This document shows, piece by piece, positions 23,675-34,222 of a DNA stretch of 61,081 nt. This DNA is from Ophiosphaerella korrae. Lineage: Eukaryota; Ascomycota; Dothideomycetes; Pleosporales; Phaeosphaeriaceae. The translations under genes and the position numbers were made by a program. The notes below the pieces were generated by a model, which made no database searches, was not told where the DNA came from, and saw only the letters and a program-made list of their open reading frames with translations. The DNA lies in the NCBI GenBank assembly GCA_028456385.1, contig JALNQF010000247.1, positions 1 to 61,081 on the forward strand, written 5' to 3'. Positions within the stretch are counted from its first letter, which is position 1; each line of letters starts with the position of its first letter.

Positions 23675-24675
23675 AGTGGACGAACACCTTGATCACGCTA
23701 GCAAGGAGGACGGCCGACCCGCTCTGGCCATAGAGTTGTGAGGTGGCGAATTTTGTTCAGAGAGTTGAGTTGGTTGACCGGAGGCATGGCCAAGGTTGAG
23801 TGGGGGTCGCAAGGCTGCGGGGCTGAGGTTGGCCCTCCCGCCAAGACTCCGCACAGCCACAGGCCTAACAGTATCTTAATAAATTACACTGCGATAATTA
23901 TAAGGTAGAGCTAAGAACAGGGCCTAGAATAACACGCATTAACTCCTATAGCAACAAAGGATAGGCTTAGGACTTAGAGACTGTAATTATGGGCCCGAGA
24001 ATGGGAACTGTAATCAAGGCCTAAAAACAGGAACTACAATCCTAAATCTGTATTCTGTAGGCAATGTAGCCATTCTCTAGACGCAAACGAGACTCTATTT
24101 CTAAACCTGTATTAGTTCTCTAATATAGCTCTTATATTCTTTGTAGCTATTCTCTTAATAACGTCTGTTCCTACGTCACGGGACGTATAGTGTCGTAGAA
24201 CGGTTTCGCACTTTAGACCTTTGCAGCGTCTACCTTGCCCGTCCTAAAAACGCTCCTACAGTCTATTCCTATAGGCACTACTAATTATATATTGTTGCTT
24301 GCTAGGGCAGAAGGGTAGCAAGGAACAATAGCCCTAGGCTAGAGAAGCTCAGCGTAGGAAAAACAACGTCTTGTTAGACGAGGGCTATGTAGAGGAGAGT
24401 GCTGCCTTAGAAGACAACGCGACAAGAGCTAGAACAGAATATTAGTAAGGGCAGACACTAAAAGATTCTAAGGGTGCAGTTAAAAATAGACGAGCGAGGG
24501 CACTAGAAACGGGATCTACAGCGGGGACTAAAACGGGACCGATTAAATTAGGTATAGGCACACCTTATATTAGGCCCTTTGCTAAGCAATGTAGTACGGG
24601 TGAAAAGGCCTTGAAAACTAGTAGGCAAGCCCTCTAAATTAGGCGGCTTTTTCACCATTACACATATTTATGCAG
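23675..24675 (+). mobile_element. 1001-bp non-coding dispersed repeat, copy A
   Basis: It aligns from end to end, apparently without gaps, with 33222-34222, and both copies measure 1001 bp. It starts AGTGGACGAACACC and ends at ATGCAG; similarity stops sharply on both sides. The differences sampled are almost all transitions, and copy A carries most of the T/A forms. No terminal inverted repeat and no open frame of note were seen. A solo LTR is possible (TGGACG near the start), but I found no target duplication. Confidence 0.85.
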
Positions 24676-25443
24676 AAAAAAATTACTTTTTTTTTTTTTT
24701 AATTAGGCTTAGCTATTATTATTGCTAGATAGCTATAACTAATATGTTAAATGAAGAAATAATAATTTATAGTAGGGTTTCCTTGGTCTAGTAGGGAGAA
24801 ATTTAGAAAGGGAGATAGAAAGGGTGTTAGGTGCCCCATTACACCGCCTTGTCCATGAGATAACCTCTAGTGCACTTATCTAGCTCCTACCGTCGTAATT
24901 GTCCTAGATCGTAATACCTGCCTGATAGGCGTACTGTAATCCTTTACGCCGGATCTATTGCCACATAACGTCAATCCCCTCGTCGCGAAACGCACGGTGT
25001 AGCGAAACAGATTACTAGTACTTTGAACTTAAGCAGCTTTAATACCTTAAGCGGATTAGGATTCTCTATAGATTTGTAGTAGATTTCTTATATACCTTCT
25101 TAAGTATAGCTTTTCACTATTGAAGCTAAAAATTACAGTTGCGTCGTAGCCTTCCTACCTGATAATTGGAGAGGCTTTTGTCAAGTGTAAATAAGACCTC
25201 TTAGCCCACAACACCGCCATAAGGGGATTTTTGTCTTTTAAATCGAAATACTAGTACGTCTTGGGTTCTTATGTCTCCCCGCGGTGCTAACAAGTCATCT
25301 TTAGCCTTACTGGTAACGTGGCGTCCAATGCCATGTGATGTTGCCACCCCGGTCGGTACTTCCAGACAAACCGATCAGGGATCCTTGTTTAGGATGAGAC
25401 CGAGACCCCGCAAAGGGTATAATTCCCGTGTAACCTATCTTAG
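24676..25443. other. Intergenic repeat remnant with poly-T run
   Basis: It starts with an A-run and a T-run of about 14 right after the dispersed repeat. The rest is moderately AT-rich and without ORFs. Nothing else is recognised. Confidence 0.5.
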
Positions 25444-25926
25444 CTAATAAGCCGCCAAGCAAGAGGGTATGGCTGCTGACCTGTGGCGGTAAGCTTGAGC
25501 CCGCGAAAACACGACAAACAGCGAGAATTCAATTTTTGGAAAACCCATCACAAAAGCATCAAAATACATCTGCACGCGGCCCCAGTGGTCTCTACAGGCC
25601 ATCGCGCATCCCTCTGCGTCGATTCGGTCCTGTAGAGCCGCCGTTATGGCCGCGGCAGGGACAGTTCGACAAAATTTGCGAGCAAGCTGCACAACATGAC
25701 ACGTTTGTGGGACGCAGCAACAGCCATCTAGCCGCGACACAGCAATACGAGGGCAACGACGGAGCCCAAACTCTTTGTACACAGCTAAAATCCACAATAA
25801 ACAGTCACTGATAGGTTTCCTGGTCAGCCCATCGCCAACCGGCAATGTTTGCGACGTCCCACCTCGACCTGCCCGCGGCTGAACGGCATCATCTCTTGAA
25901 CGAATCGCTTCACAGACACTCGGCAT
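25444..25926 (-). pseudogene. Possible degenerate MULE-type transposase fragment
   Basis: A minus-strand frame of 160 codons. One part (DCLLWILAVYKEFG, PRIAVSRLDG, then VPQTCHVVQLARKFC) recalls the catalytic region of Mutator-like transposases, where an aspartate-centred VTDRD motif is followed by F-P-x-x-x-H-x-x-C-x-W-H. The motif residues are mostly lost, so this is only a suggestion. Overlapping frames to 26205 add nothing. 26206-26647 holds no gene. Confidence 0.3.
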
Positions 25927-26647
25927 GCTACTATTGGTGCCACCTCAATACTACAGATCACCAGACAGCCTCGTCCACTGTCGCCCACCCTGTGTCGAAA
26001 GAGTGGTGCCCCTTCGACACACCTGACAAGGTCTGAGGAGACTCGTGCGAGAGCTCTCATGCTCAGTTGAACCAAAGGCACATCTAGGCGGAGCATTGCC
26101 CTCGTAGAGCTGCGGCACAACGAAGTGCGCCTGTCGCTGCGTTCGACGGCAGATCACACCACAAAATACAGCCACATAGGAACCTAGTGGGGGGCAGCAT
26201 AACACAGAAGAACATCAGAGGTCAGAACACATATCTTAATCCCTGAGGGCCTGAGGGCGGGCTAGCATAAACGATAGCTGAACATTAGGGGGAGACTGAA
26301 GGTATTGCAGCCGCAAGACACGAGGCAGAGCGCCTCTACGAACCTAACATGATAGTGTACCTACACAAGGCTTCAACAACGGCATACACACAGAAAGAAC
26401 AATTTGAAGAACACAAATTACAGACAACTACGTCACTTCTTGAGACGAAATGTACATAGCCGTAGGTAGAAGCCAGACAGACAACGGCAGGCCTCTAGGG
26501 ACAGCTGGCTCCTGGTCGCAGGAGTGACGTGGGGCGGCGCGGAACAAGGTTCTCGTGTCGCGTCGGCTGTCAGCCAAGTCTGCTAGCCGGGCATAGCTGC
26601 GGAGAAAACGCGGCTGAAACCGAGTAGGATCAAATCAATCAATCAAG

Positions 26648-26755
26648 CTGGCGATATCTAGTGCTTACTATGTATAACCATGCTTACACATCACTACCTA
26701 TTCCACATTTGCACTAGCGAAAGAAATGGGGGATACATTAAGGGATAGGATTCGC
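26648..26755. repeat. Left arm of inverted repeat flanking 7TM copy 2
   Basis: It runs from CTGGCGATATCTAGTGC to GGATAGGATTCGC and pairs with 29922-30050 read in reverse. The right arm has an extra insertion of about 20 bp. The two arms enclose 3.2 kb. Confidence 0.8.
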
Positions 26756-26883
26756 CTACACGCGGGTTCGATAATACTGTACAAGCGTGCTCTGCACAAA
26801 TAAAAGCCTCTTTACAATCCGATTTTTATGTTCCCTAGTTGCTACGCGTTTTGAGTTGCAAGCAATAATGTTACGTATAGATA

Positions 26884-28409
26884 CTAAGAGCCTATAATAA
26901 TTAATCCTCTGTCCGAACCGTATTCTATGCTAACGGGCTGTTCCATCCCGAGTTCGACTGTGGCGGCGGATACATTCTTGGGGCTTCTTCCTACATCACA
27001 CTTGTTAGCGAGTCTATATGCAGTCCAAGTAAGTTTCCGCAGCTTACTATTTATATCATCTCTCATAATTATATCCTGCGGATCGTCACCTGCATCCCTT
27101 GAAGGAAGGCGCTTTGTATGGGTGGAACGTATAGTGCGTAGCTTTATCGCAGCGGAACCGGCGCCGTAACTACTTCCGATAACCCTGGGCATGTGTTTCC
27201 GGAGAAAGGGTTTTCCAACTGAGAGACAGGCGCAAACGATGGCTATGTGCACCTCAATCGTCCTAAGAGCCTAACATCAGAAAAATTATCTCAGAAATCG
27301 AAACTACTTGCACTAACCACCACACTACTGTAGTTACGCCCTCCCAGGTAATATCCATTGTGTTGGAGAAATCCATTGTGAGCTTTAATCTTATAATGCT
27401 AACAATGAAAATACTAATTTATGTGTTAGCTGTTTCTGCTTCTATATAATGCAGCCAATGATAGAACATACAACCCTCCTGTCATCAACACTACCATGAC
27501 ACCAATCTTTTGCCTCTTAGGCAGTTGGAGTTTCCGTAAAAATAGAACTGGCAGGATAAGAATTGTAGCGTCCGTAGTAGTATTCATAACGCCGCTAAAG
27601 ACTGTGATCATTTTCCAGTTAATGCATGAGCCACCAGTGATTGTAAGATCCCAGATTTTCTCTAGTGGCTGGCAGGCATACACCCATACAAATGATGTTA
27701 CCAGGCTATATACAACAACAATTGCCATGATAATGTATAAACCGATTCGGAGATTCCCCCGGGGTATAAATCGAAGGAACAGCGTGAGGATGGACAGCTT
27801 CGTGAGCATGATAGAGATGCCATAAAAGGTTCCTAAAATAGCTCCAAACTTAAGAATACATCAGTCAATCTATCCTTTGATTGCGCAAAGGGGAAGGCGG
27901 TAGAGTTACTTACTTTCAAATAATTAGGACTAAAAACAGGAACTGGGACATCCCATAGGTGTCGTCCAAACCCATACTGAGTTACTAGAAATATTTAATT
28001 AATTCCCTGTGTCGGCCCGAATGTACGAGCCACCTACAGATGATGTTAAGTACGGAATATACTAAAGCAAGAAACTAGATTCAGGTTACTTGTTCAGCAA
28101 AACATCCTATAAATAAATTGAAGTGAGCCTAACCCATGCGGCAAATAACATATCTACAATTATCAGCTGAGGTCATTAGTAAGAATAGTAGGACAGCTTA
28201 CAATCGTCTACCCTTATGTGACGCATGATAAAGCGAGCAGTATAAAACCGTAATCCTATGAACAGAGTTGAGATGCCTACAAGCACGATATGAACTGTAA
28301 GAACAGCATGCACTCTGGACGGTGGATTGGCAAAGTCAGGCGTAATACCTGGAGGAGGAGGTATCACGCCAACGGCTTTGTCTCGCCGCGAAAGAATTGG
28401 AGAATACAT
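26884..28409 (-). CDS. Rhodopsin-like 7TM integral membrane protein, copy 2
   Basis: Exons 28409-28202, 28153-28134, 28074-28038, 27984-27914, 27848-27472, 27413-27318 and 27262-26884 give 395 aa. The first six exons measure 208, 20, 37, 71, 377 and 96 nt, exactly as in the paralog at 14658-16044; only the last is longer. The introns (48, 59, 53, 65, 58 and 55 nt) have diverged in length. Shared marks are PPPPGI-PDF-NPP, YGFGRHLWDVP, the CQP-x-x-K-x-WD segment with a later Cys, MNTTTD and LPKRQKIGV. Reading is continuous and no RIP stops are present, so the gene is probably functional or only recently silenced. The longer C-terminal tail is hydrophilic and cytoplasmic by prediction. It lies inside a pair of inverted repeats. 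Confidence 0.88.
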
Positions 28410-28494
28410 TAAGTAACAGGCTTAGTGTAGGAGTGGTTTTGTTAGGCTTACAACATAATATAAGTTGTGTGAAGGAGTAGACACTGAGGCATCA

Positions 28495-28882
28495 CACCAA
28501 CCATAGATATTGGAATGTTGATTGCCTCTCTTCTTTTTTCTCTAGGTTAAGCGAGAACCATTGTGATGCTTCCTCTCTGGTGCCATTCGCAATTCCCTAG
28601 GCGCCACAGAGCTTTCGCGACCGAATCGGAAGCGTTGCCGTACACTACTCGAGACAGCCTTGGCTTCGGATGAATTGCATGTGCGTGATATAATGTGCTT
28701 GAGATGATGCGCGTTCTGGCGCCATCCAGGTAGTTGGAACTCAGCCCTCAATGCTGCATAATTTATGTCACTACTGTCCGGGAAAGCAAAAACGGGTTGA
28801 CTCGTGATAGCGTTCAGAGTGAGCCAATAGTTAGGATCCTAACCTGGGAAGCGAGGCTCTAGGATCGCCGATGAGGCCATAT
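28495..28882. repeat. About 388-bp duplicated segment, copy 2
   Basis: Second copy of 17214-17601. The frame corresponding to the 140-codon ORF of copy 1 is cut by a stop here (28542-28751, 69 codons). Confidence 0.85.
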
Positions 28883-29921
28883 ATTCCCACACAACCTTTA
28901 GAGGTTCAGGGAACAGTGTACGACACGCAACGTACCTGTTAAATGCAATCCTTTCTCTTCTTTGCTCCTATCCGCCAACTGAAACTTAATTGACAACCGC
29001 CGGCAATCACAGTTTCTCAACGGGTTTCTGCGTGGAAAATTCCCATTTGGGACGTATCCGTAGCCTCGACCCCATGCGCGCTTTAACCTTGCAATTCTGC
29101 AGGAAACACCAAAAGTGGCTAATAGCTTGCTGATCATGTTCGGCTGGTGCAATGGGTTCAGTGCTCCGGCGCCAGCTCACCGTTCCCCGCAAACCCTAAA
29201 TACTTAACCATTCAAGAGGTCTTGTCGAGTTGTGGATAAACTCACCACACCATAGATCCAGGTGCGCCACTAAGCTCAGAAACCAGCAGTTCTCCACACA
29301 AATTCTGTCCACCCCGTTCATTATCTCCTTTTGCATGCATCTACAATACGAGCACCGGAATTAAGGAACTCTCCCGTCTGGGTTAACAGTAAAAACAAAG
29401 TGCCTCATCAGCGATCCTGGAACCTGGCTTTCCGGACCAGGAACCCATTGGCCAATTTCGACAGCTATGGTGAGTCAGAATGCTTTTTGTTAGGTAGCAT
29501 AGTTTGCGGTATTAGTAACAAGGCTTTTAGGGCTGTGAGCACGGCTTGGATGGCGCAAAAAGTACAACATTTTGGCGCACATGCATGTACAGCATCTGAA
29601 GCTAAAACATCAAAAGCGGCATATGGGATGCTTCCGATTCGGCTACAGGGTTGGGTGGCGTCTGGAGAATTCCGGGTGGCGTTAAAGATACTGCTTTCTG
29701 CGGATGGCGTCGGGGGGAAAGCGTGATGGAACCGTCTCGCTTAACGAGAACGGGAGAGAGCAATGAACATTGAGATGTTCATTATCGGCGCATAACCCAA
29801 CCTATACCACATGGGATCGCCGAGAATATGATCCCACGTTGACTCAGGGACATACTTAACCTGTTCCTAGTGTCCAAGATTTTTGTTTTGGCAGCACTTA
29901 CTCCTTATCATCGAACTCGCC
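28883..29921. other. Intergenic, weak ORFs only
   Basis: A plus-strand frame of 131 codons at 29331-29726 and minus-strand frames at 28898-29192 have no recognised family. Around 29425-29500 the DNA resembles 16876-16950, another trace of the duplication that links this part to the first 7TM locus. Confidence 0.45.
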
Positions 29922-30050
29922 GCGAATCCTATCCCTTGATGTATTCTCCAGTTATTTCGCTAGTGCAAATGTAGAATAGGTAGTAATGTATAAGCATAGT
30001 TATGAGCAATAGTACAGTAATAAAAGTGATTCTGCACTAGATATCGCCAG
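29922..30050. repeat. Right arm of inverted repeat flanking 7TM copy 2
   Basis: Reverse-complement partner of 26648-26755, ending GATATCGCCAG. Directly after it, 30051-30105 faintly resembles the start of the 1001-bp repeat (CAGGGAGG-GTGGCC-CCGCTCT). Confidence 0.8.
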
Positions 30051-30105
30051 CGGCTGCAGGGAGGGTGGCCGCCCCGCTCTAGCCATAGGGTTGTGATAGC
30101 TTGCC

Positions 30106-30960
30106 ACCGCAGGAGATATTCATGAGGATGTGTTGTTGACTAACCATTCTTTCAGAGTTGAGATCGAAGTTTGAGGACGAATGTAGATTTATGCCGAGAC
30201 CAAGCCCTTCTGCTGCGTGCCCCACCGGGATCACCAGTAGATTATTTCGCCGATTGACGCAATGCCGCAGAAGTCCCGGCTTGGCACCAACACTGGGTTA
30301 AGATCTTATCCGTTCTCCCTCTTCATCCCCAAAGCTACCCTAACTACTCCACGCCCGAATCTTTGCTGGACTAGGACTATTGATCATCATGTATCATTGC
30401 TCATTCTACGGCCATCCTTTGCGCCGTTTCCTCTAAGCACACCGTCCGTCGCTCGTTGTCGCCATAACAGATGCACTGCAGCGAGCGATAATCTGTACAC
30501 GCCGATGTAACAACAAGCAATCGAGCCCTCATACATCCCTCCACTCTCCACTCTCGCTCTACATACCCAGCACCTTGCCTGGCTGTGACTCAAGCAGCAT
30601 CTGGTATCCCCGAAGTCAAGCGTCATACGTCCAGATTGCCCGAAGGGAGCACAATAAGATATAAGATTGGCTTAGGCGAGATGGGTTGCTGTTTGGATAT
30701 GTGAAGGATGTGTTACGGTGAGTTGTATCAAGGAAAGACAAGGTGTGCGCAGGGTTATAGTTACTTGAAGTTAAGGTACCGTTATATTTTCCGGCACGGT
30801 GGGTTTTCCGCCACTCATAGAGGGACGTTAATTACTCTGACAAAATCCCACCTTAGCACATAGACTGTTATCACACGACTGGCTTCTAGTCATTACTTAG
30901 AGACCCATTCTATTACTAAATCACTGTCTAGCCTGCATTGAACATCCTCCACACCCTCTT
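30106..30960. other. Intergenic, nothing recognised
   Basis: Only short overlapping frames (30262-30510, 30387-30626) without start context or similarity to families I know. Confidence 0.5.
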
Positions 30961-31643
30961 CTACCACATCTTCGCTATTGGGATTGCCGACGGCTCTGGC
31001 GCACCCTGCGCATTCTCGATTAAGGGCCGCGCTGCTGGCTCTGTGACTTTGCTCATCCGCACCTTCTTGGTCCCTGGTTTTGCATCCGCCTCTGCCTCTG
31101 TCTCTGTAGTAGTACTCCTGCGTTTCCGACCAGGTTTGACCTTACTTGTGGTGTCTTCCGCTGCCTCTGGTGTCCTAGGGTTCTTGCGCTTCCGACCACG
31201 TTTCCCCTTGCCTTTAGCTTCCTTCGCAGCGTCTTGTTCGGCACGCTTTGCTCGGGCTTCTTCAAGATCTGTATAACTCATGACCTTTGCGGTTCCCAGT
31301 ACCAATGATTTGGTTGATCGTCGAACCTTGGCTTCGTTGTTGATTGTCATCAAGAGTTGAATCTGGTTCTGCTGTAGGACAGCCTTAGCAAAGGATAATT
31401 GAGCAGCTTTGGCGAACTTCTGTAAGTGTCTCTGTAGGCTCTGTTTTCTCACGTCGTCAAGGGCATGAGCATCCTGTTTGATGATCAGCTGCTGCAGCGA
31501 TAGAAGACCGTCTGCTGATACTGGTGTAACAGGCGATTGTAGAAGTGCGTCTTGCGGACAAGGCCTTGTCTCATTGGCTTGAGGGATAGTCAGTTCAGCA
31601 GGAGGTTTTGACATAGTTCTGAGCACTCTATCTGGATTGATAA
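30961..31643 (-). pseudogene. C-terminal fragment of a pogo/Fot1-type transposase
   Basis: About 227 codons in the same frame as the NACHT remnant upstream. The sequence begins with NPDRVLRTM-KPPAEL, the typical post-catalytic linker of fungal pogo transposases. It continues with a coiled, Gln/Lys-rich helix (KFAKAAQLSFAKAVLQQNQ), VLGTAKVMSYTDLEEARAKR and a very basic tail (KGKGKRGRKRKN, KPGRKRRS). The DDE catalytic domain and the N-terminal DNA-binding domain are missing. The end at 30961 is the natural-looking stop. Confidence 0.8.
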
Positions 31644-32865
31644 CTAGGTAGGTCGTCTTTAGGCTCGCGTCTTGCAGAATATTTTTGAAGATCTTGGATA
31701 AGGCAACCCAGGCATTCGCGTCCTCGAAAAGGACTTTGCCTGCGTAGTCGTGCTTCTTCCGTATATGCGAGATAAGCGATGGCTGCTGTTTAATAAGCAA
31801 GTATAGTAGACCTCGCAGCACGGCCGTGGCGTTGTTGATCCGCGAGTTAGTGGCCTGGTAGAAGAAGTAGGTTAGAAGAGCCGTGTTGGCTATTGACTTG
31901 TGCAGCTCATTGATGATGCCGCAGAGCAGCATCGTTTTGCCTTTGCTAGGATCGCCCTTAATCTATAGCAGTCGGCTCTGCTGGTCGTCATGCTATCGTT
32001 GGAAGTCGGAGTTTTCGAGGATCTAGTGGTACGAGTCGGCTAGTAAGCCACCCTTAGTCTCCTCAATACGCTTCTTGTTATCGCGGGGGTTGGCGAGGCG
32101 TAAGTCTTGCATGCATTTCTCTAGCTTGCCAATCTCGTCCAGGAGCCGTTTGAATGCCCCCCTGGTCCCTTCGCCATAGATAGGGGGTATATAAACGCCG
32201 AAAATGCCTAGTAATGAGTACGCCCCATCTTCTTCGAGCTTGGTGTTCTGGCCTTCTTTCCACGACAATCTCTCGTTGACGTTGAACTGCGATAAACAAG
32301 CTCCTTGAAGTGCTGAATCAGGAATTCGTGTTATTTCGTGAATCTGTCGTCTTAGCGATCCCTTGTCACCAAGTCTCTTCTGTTCTTGGGAGAAAAACTC
32401 GACTGAACTTGGGGCAAGAAGCTCTTGGAGCGTCTAGCCCCGAGTAAACCATCTGCTTCTCTGGAAATCTGGCTCCCACGGCGGCGAAGTGAACTCTTTA
32501 TTGGTGTCAAAGAGAGGGCTGGAGACATCTGACAGATAGACGTAGCATCGAGTGGCATTGCGGTACCACCGAAACATAGAGTTGATGGCCTGCGAGAGTT
32601 CGGCGTGGTTTGCTTTGTTGATGCAGCAGGTGTCAATCCAGAAGTATTGCAAGCCGTCCTGCCGTGCTTGTTCTCCACAAAACTGGATCTTCTTGAAGCC
32701 AGGCTTATCCTCGCCCGTGCCGTTTGTTAGGTCTTCGAAGGTGACCTCCTCGGTGTCCGCCCCCCATGTGTGTGAGAGTATCGCATAGGGAGGGATTGCA
32801 TCGTCACCTATGAACTCCTTGGTGAAGCTGAATTTGCTAGTGTTGCTACGTAGCAAAAGACGCAT
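31644..32865 (-). pseudogene. HET-NACHT (NLR) pseudogene with four TGG-to-TAG stops
   Basis: One uninterrupted frame covers HET, linker and NACHT, with stops at 32436-32434, 32025-32023, 31995-31993 and 31965-31963. The HET domain starts at the first Met (PYAILSHTWG, FWIDTCCINKANHAELSQAI, then W-Y-R-N-A-x-x-C-Y-V-Y-L-SDV). The linker has AYSLLGIFGVYIPPIYGEG. The NACHT P-loop is GDPSKGKT; family members usually have GDPGKGKT. A typical NACHT start follows: LLTYFFYQAT, RINNATAVLRGL. Each stop stands where relatives have Trp, which fits RIP. NACHT reading ends at about TYLVI, before the Walker B region, where the pogo fragment begins; no WD40 or other repeat domain is left. When intact such HET-D/E-like proteins act as non-self sensors that trigger cell death. 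Confidence 0.88.
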
Positions 32866-33221
32866 TGCTTTCGGGGTGTGCTGACGGGTGCATGCGGTAG
32901 GAAAATGGCACCTGGGAGGCTCAAACGCGGCAGCCTAAGTAAAGCGTGAGGCACGGCGAGTCGCTCGTCCGCTGAGAATACAAGTCCTAGCTGTTGAGGT
33001 TAGCGAGGATAAAGGAAAATAGAACGCTAAGCTCTACCAAAGAAGTACATCTAATCATGATACTGCTCAAGGTATATCCTAAGTTTTGTGAGAAGGGAGC
33101 TTGAACAGACTCAGCTTGGGGCGGGGGTAGAGGTGTGGCTGGTTGCACAGCCCAGAGTGTGGCGTAGCAAGAATGACATGAAGCGCTCAGCAGAAGGCGA
33201 ATTTGCATGCTGGTACCTTGG
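32866..33221. other. Upstream region of the HET-NACHT pseudogene
   Basis: No gene supported; a 73-codon minus-strand frame at 32987-33208 is Ser/Leu-rich and unconvincing. Confidence 0.4.
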
Positions 33222-34222
33222 AGTGGACGAACACCTTGGTCACGCTAGCAGGGAGGACGGCCGACCCGCTCTGGCCACAGGGTTGTGAGGTGGCGAATTT
33301 TGTTCAGAGAGTTGAGTTGGTTGACCGGAGGCATGGCCAAGGTTGAGTGGGGGTCGCAAGGCTGCGGGGCTGAGGTTGGCCCTTCCGCCAAGACTCCGCA
33401 CAGCCACAGGCCTAACAGTATCTTAATAAATTACACCGCAATAATTATAAGGTAGAGCTAAGAATAGGGCCTAGAATAACACGCATCGACTCCTATAGCA
33501 ACAAAGGATAGGCTTAGGACTTAGAGACTGTAATCATGGGCCCGAGAATAGGAACCGTAATCAAGGCCTAAAAACGGGAACTACAATCCCAAATCTGTAT
33601 TCTGCACGCAATGTAGCCATTCTCTAGACGCAAACGAGACTCTATTTCCAAACCTGTATTAGTTCTCTAATATAGCTCTCATATTCTTTGTAGCCATTCT
33701 CTTGATAACGTCTGTCCCTGCGTCGCGGGACGCACGGTGTCGCAGAACAGTTTCGCACTTTAGACCTTTGCAGCGTCTACCTCGCCCGTCCCAAAAACGC
33801 TCCCGCAGTCTATTCCCACAGGCACCACTAATTATGTATCGTTGCTCGCTAGGGCGGAAGGGCAGCAAGGAACAATAGCCCCAGGCTAGGGAAGCTCAGC
33901 GCAGGAAAAACGACGTCTTGTCGGACGAGGGCTATGTAGAGGAGAGTGCTGCCTTAGAAGACAACGCGACAAGAGCTAGAACAGAATGTTGGTAAGGGCA
34001 GACACCAAAAGATTCCAAGGGTGCAGTCAAAAATAGACGAGCGAGGGCACCGGAAACGGGATCCACAGCGGGGACCAAAACGGGACCGATTAAATCAGGC
34101 ACAGGCACACCTCACATTGGGCCCTTCGCTAAGCAATGTAGTACGGGTGAAAAGGCCTTGAAAACCGGTAGGCAAGCCCTCCAAATTAGGCGGCTTTTTC
34201 ACTATTACACATATTGATGCAG
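33222..34222 (+). mobile_element. 1001-bp non-coding dispersed repeat, copy B
   Basis: Full-length partner of copy A in the same orientation, with higher GC and fewer RIP-type substitutions. Both ends coincide with those of copy A. It sits 356 bp upstream of the HET-NACHT pseudogene. Confidence 0.85.
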
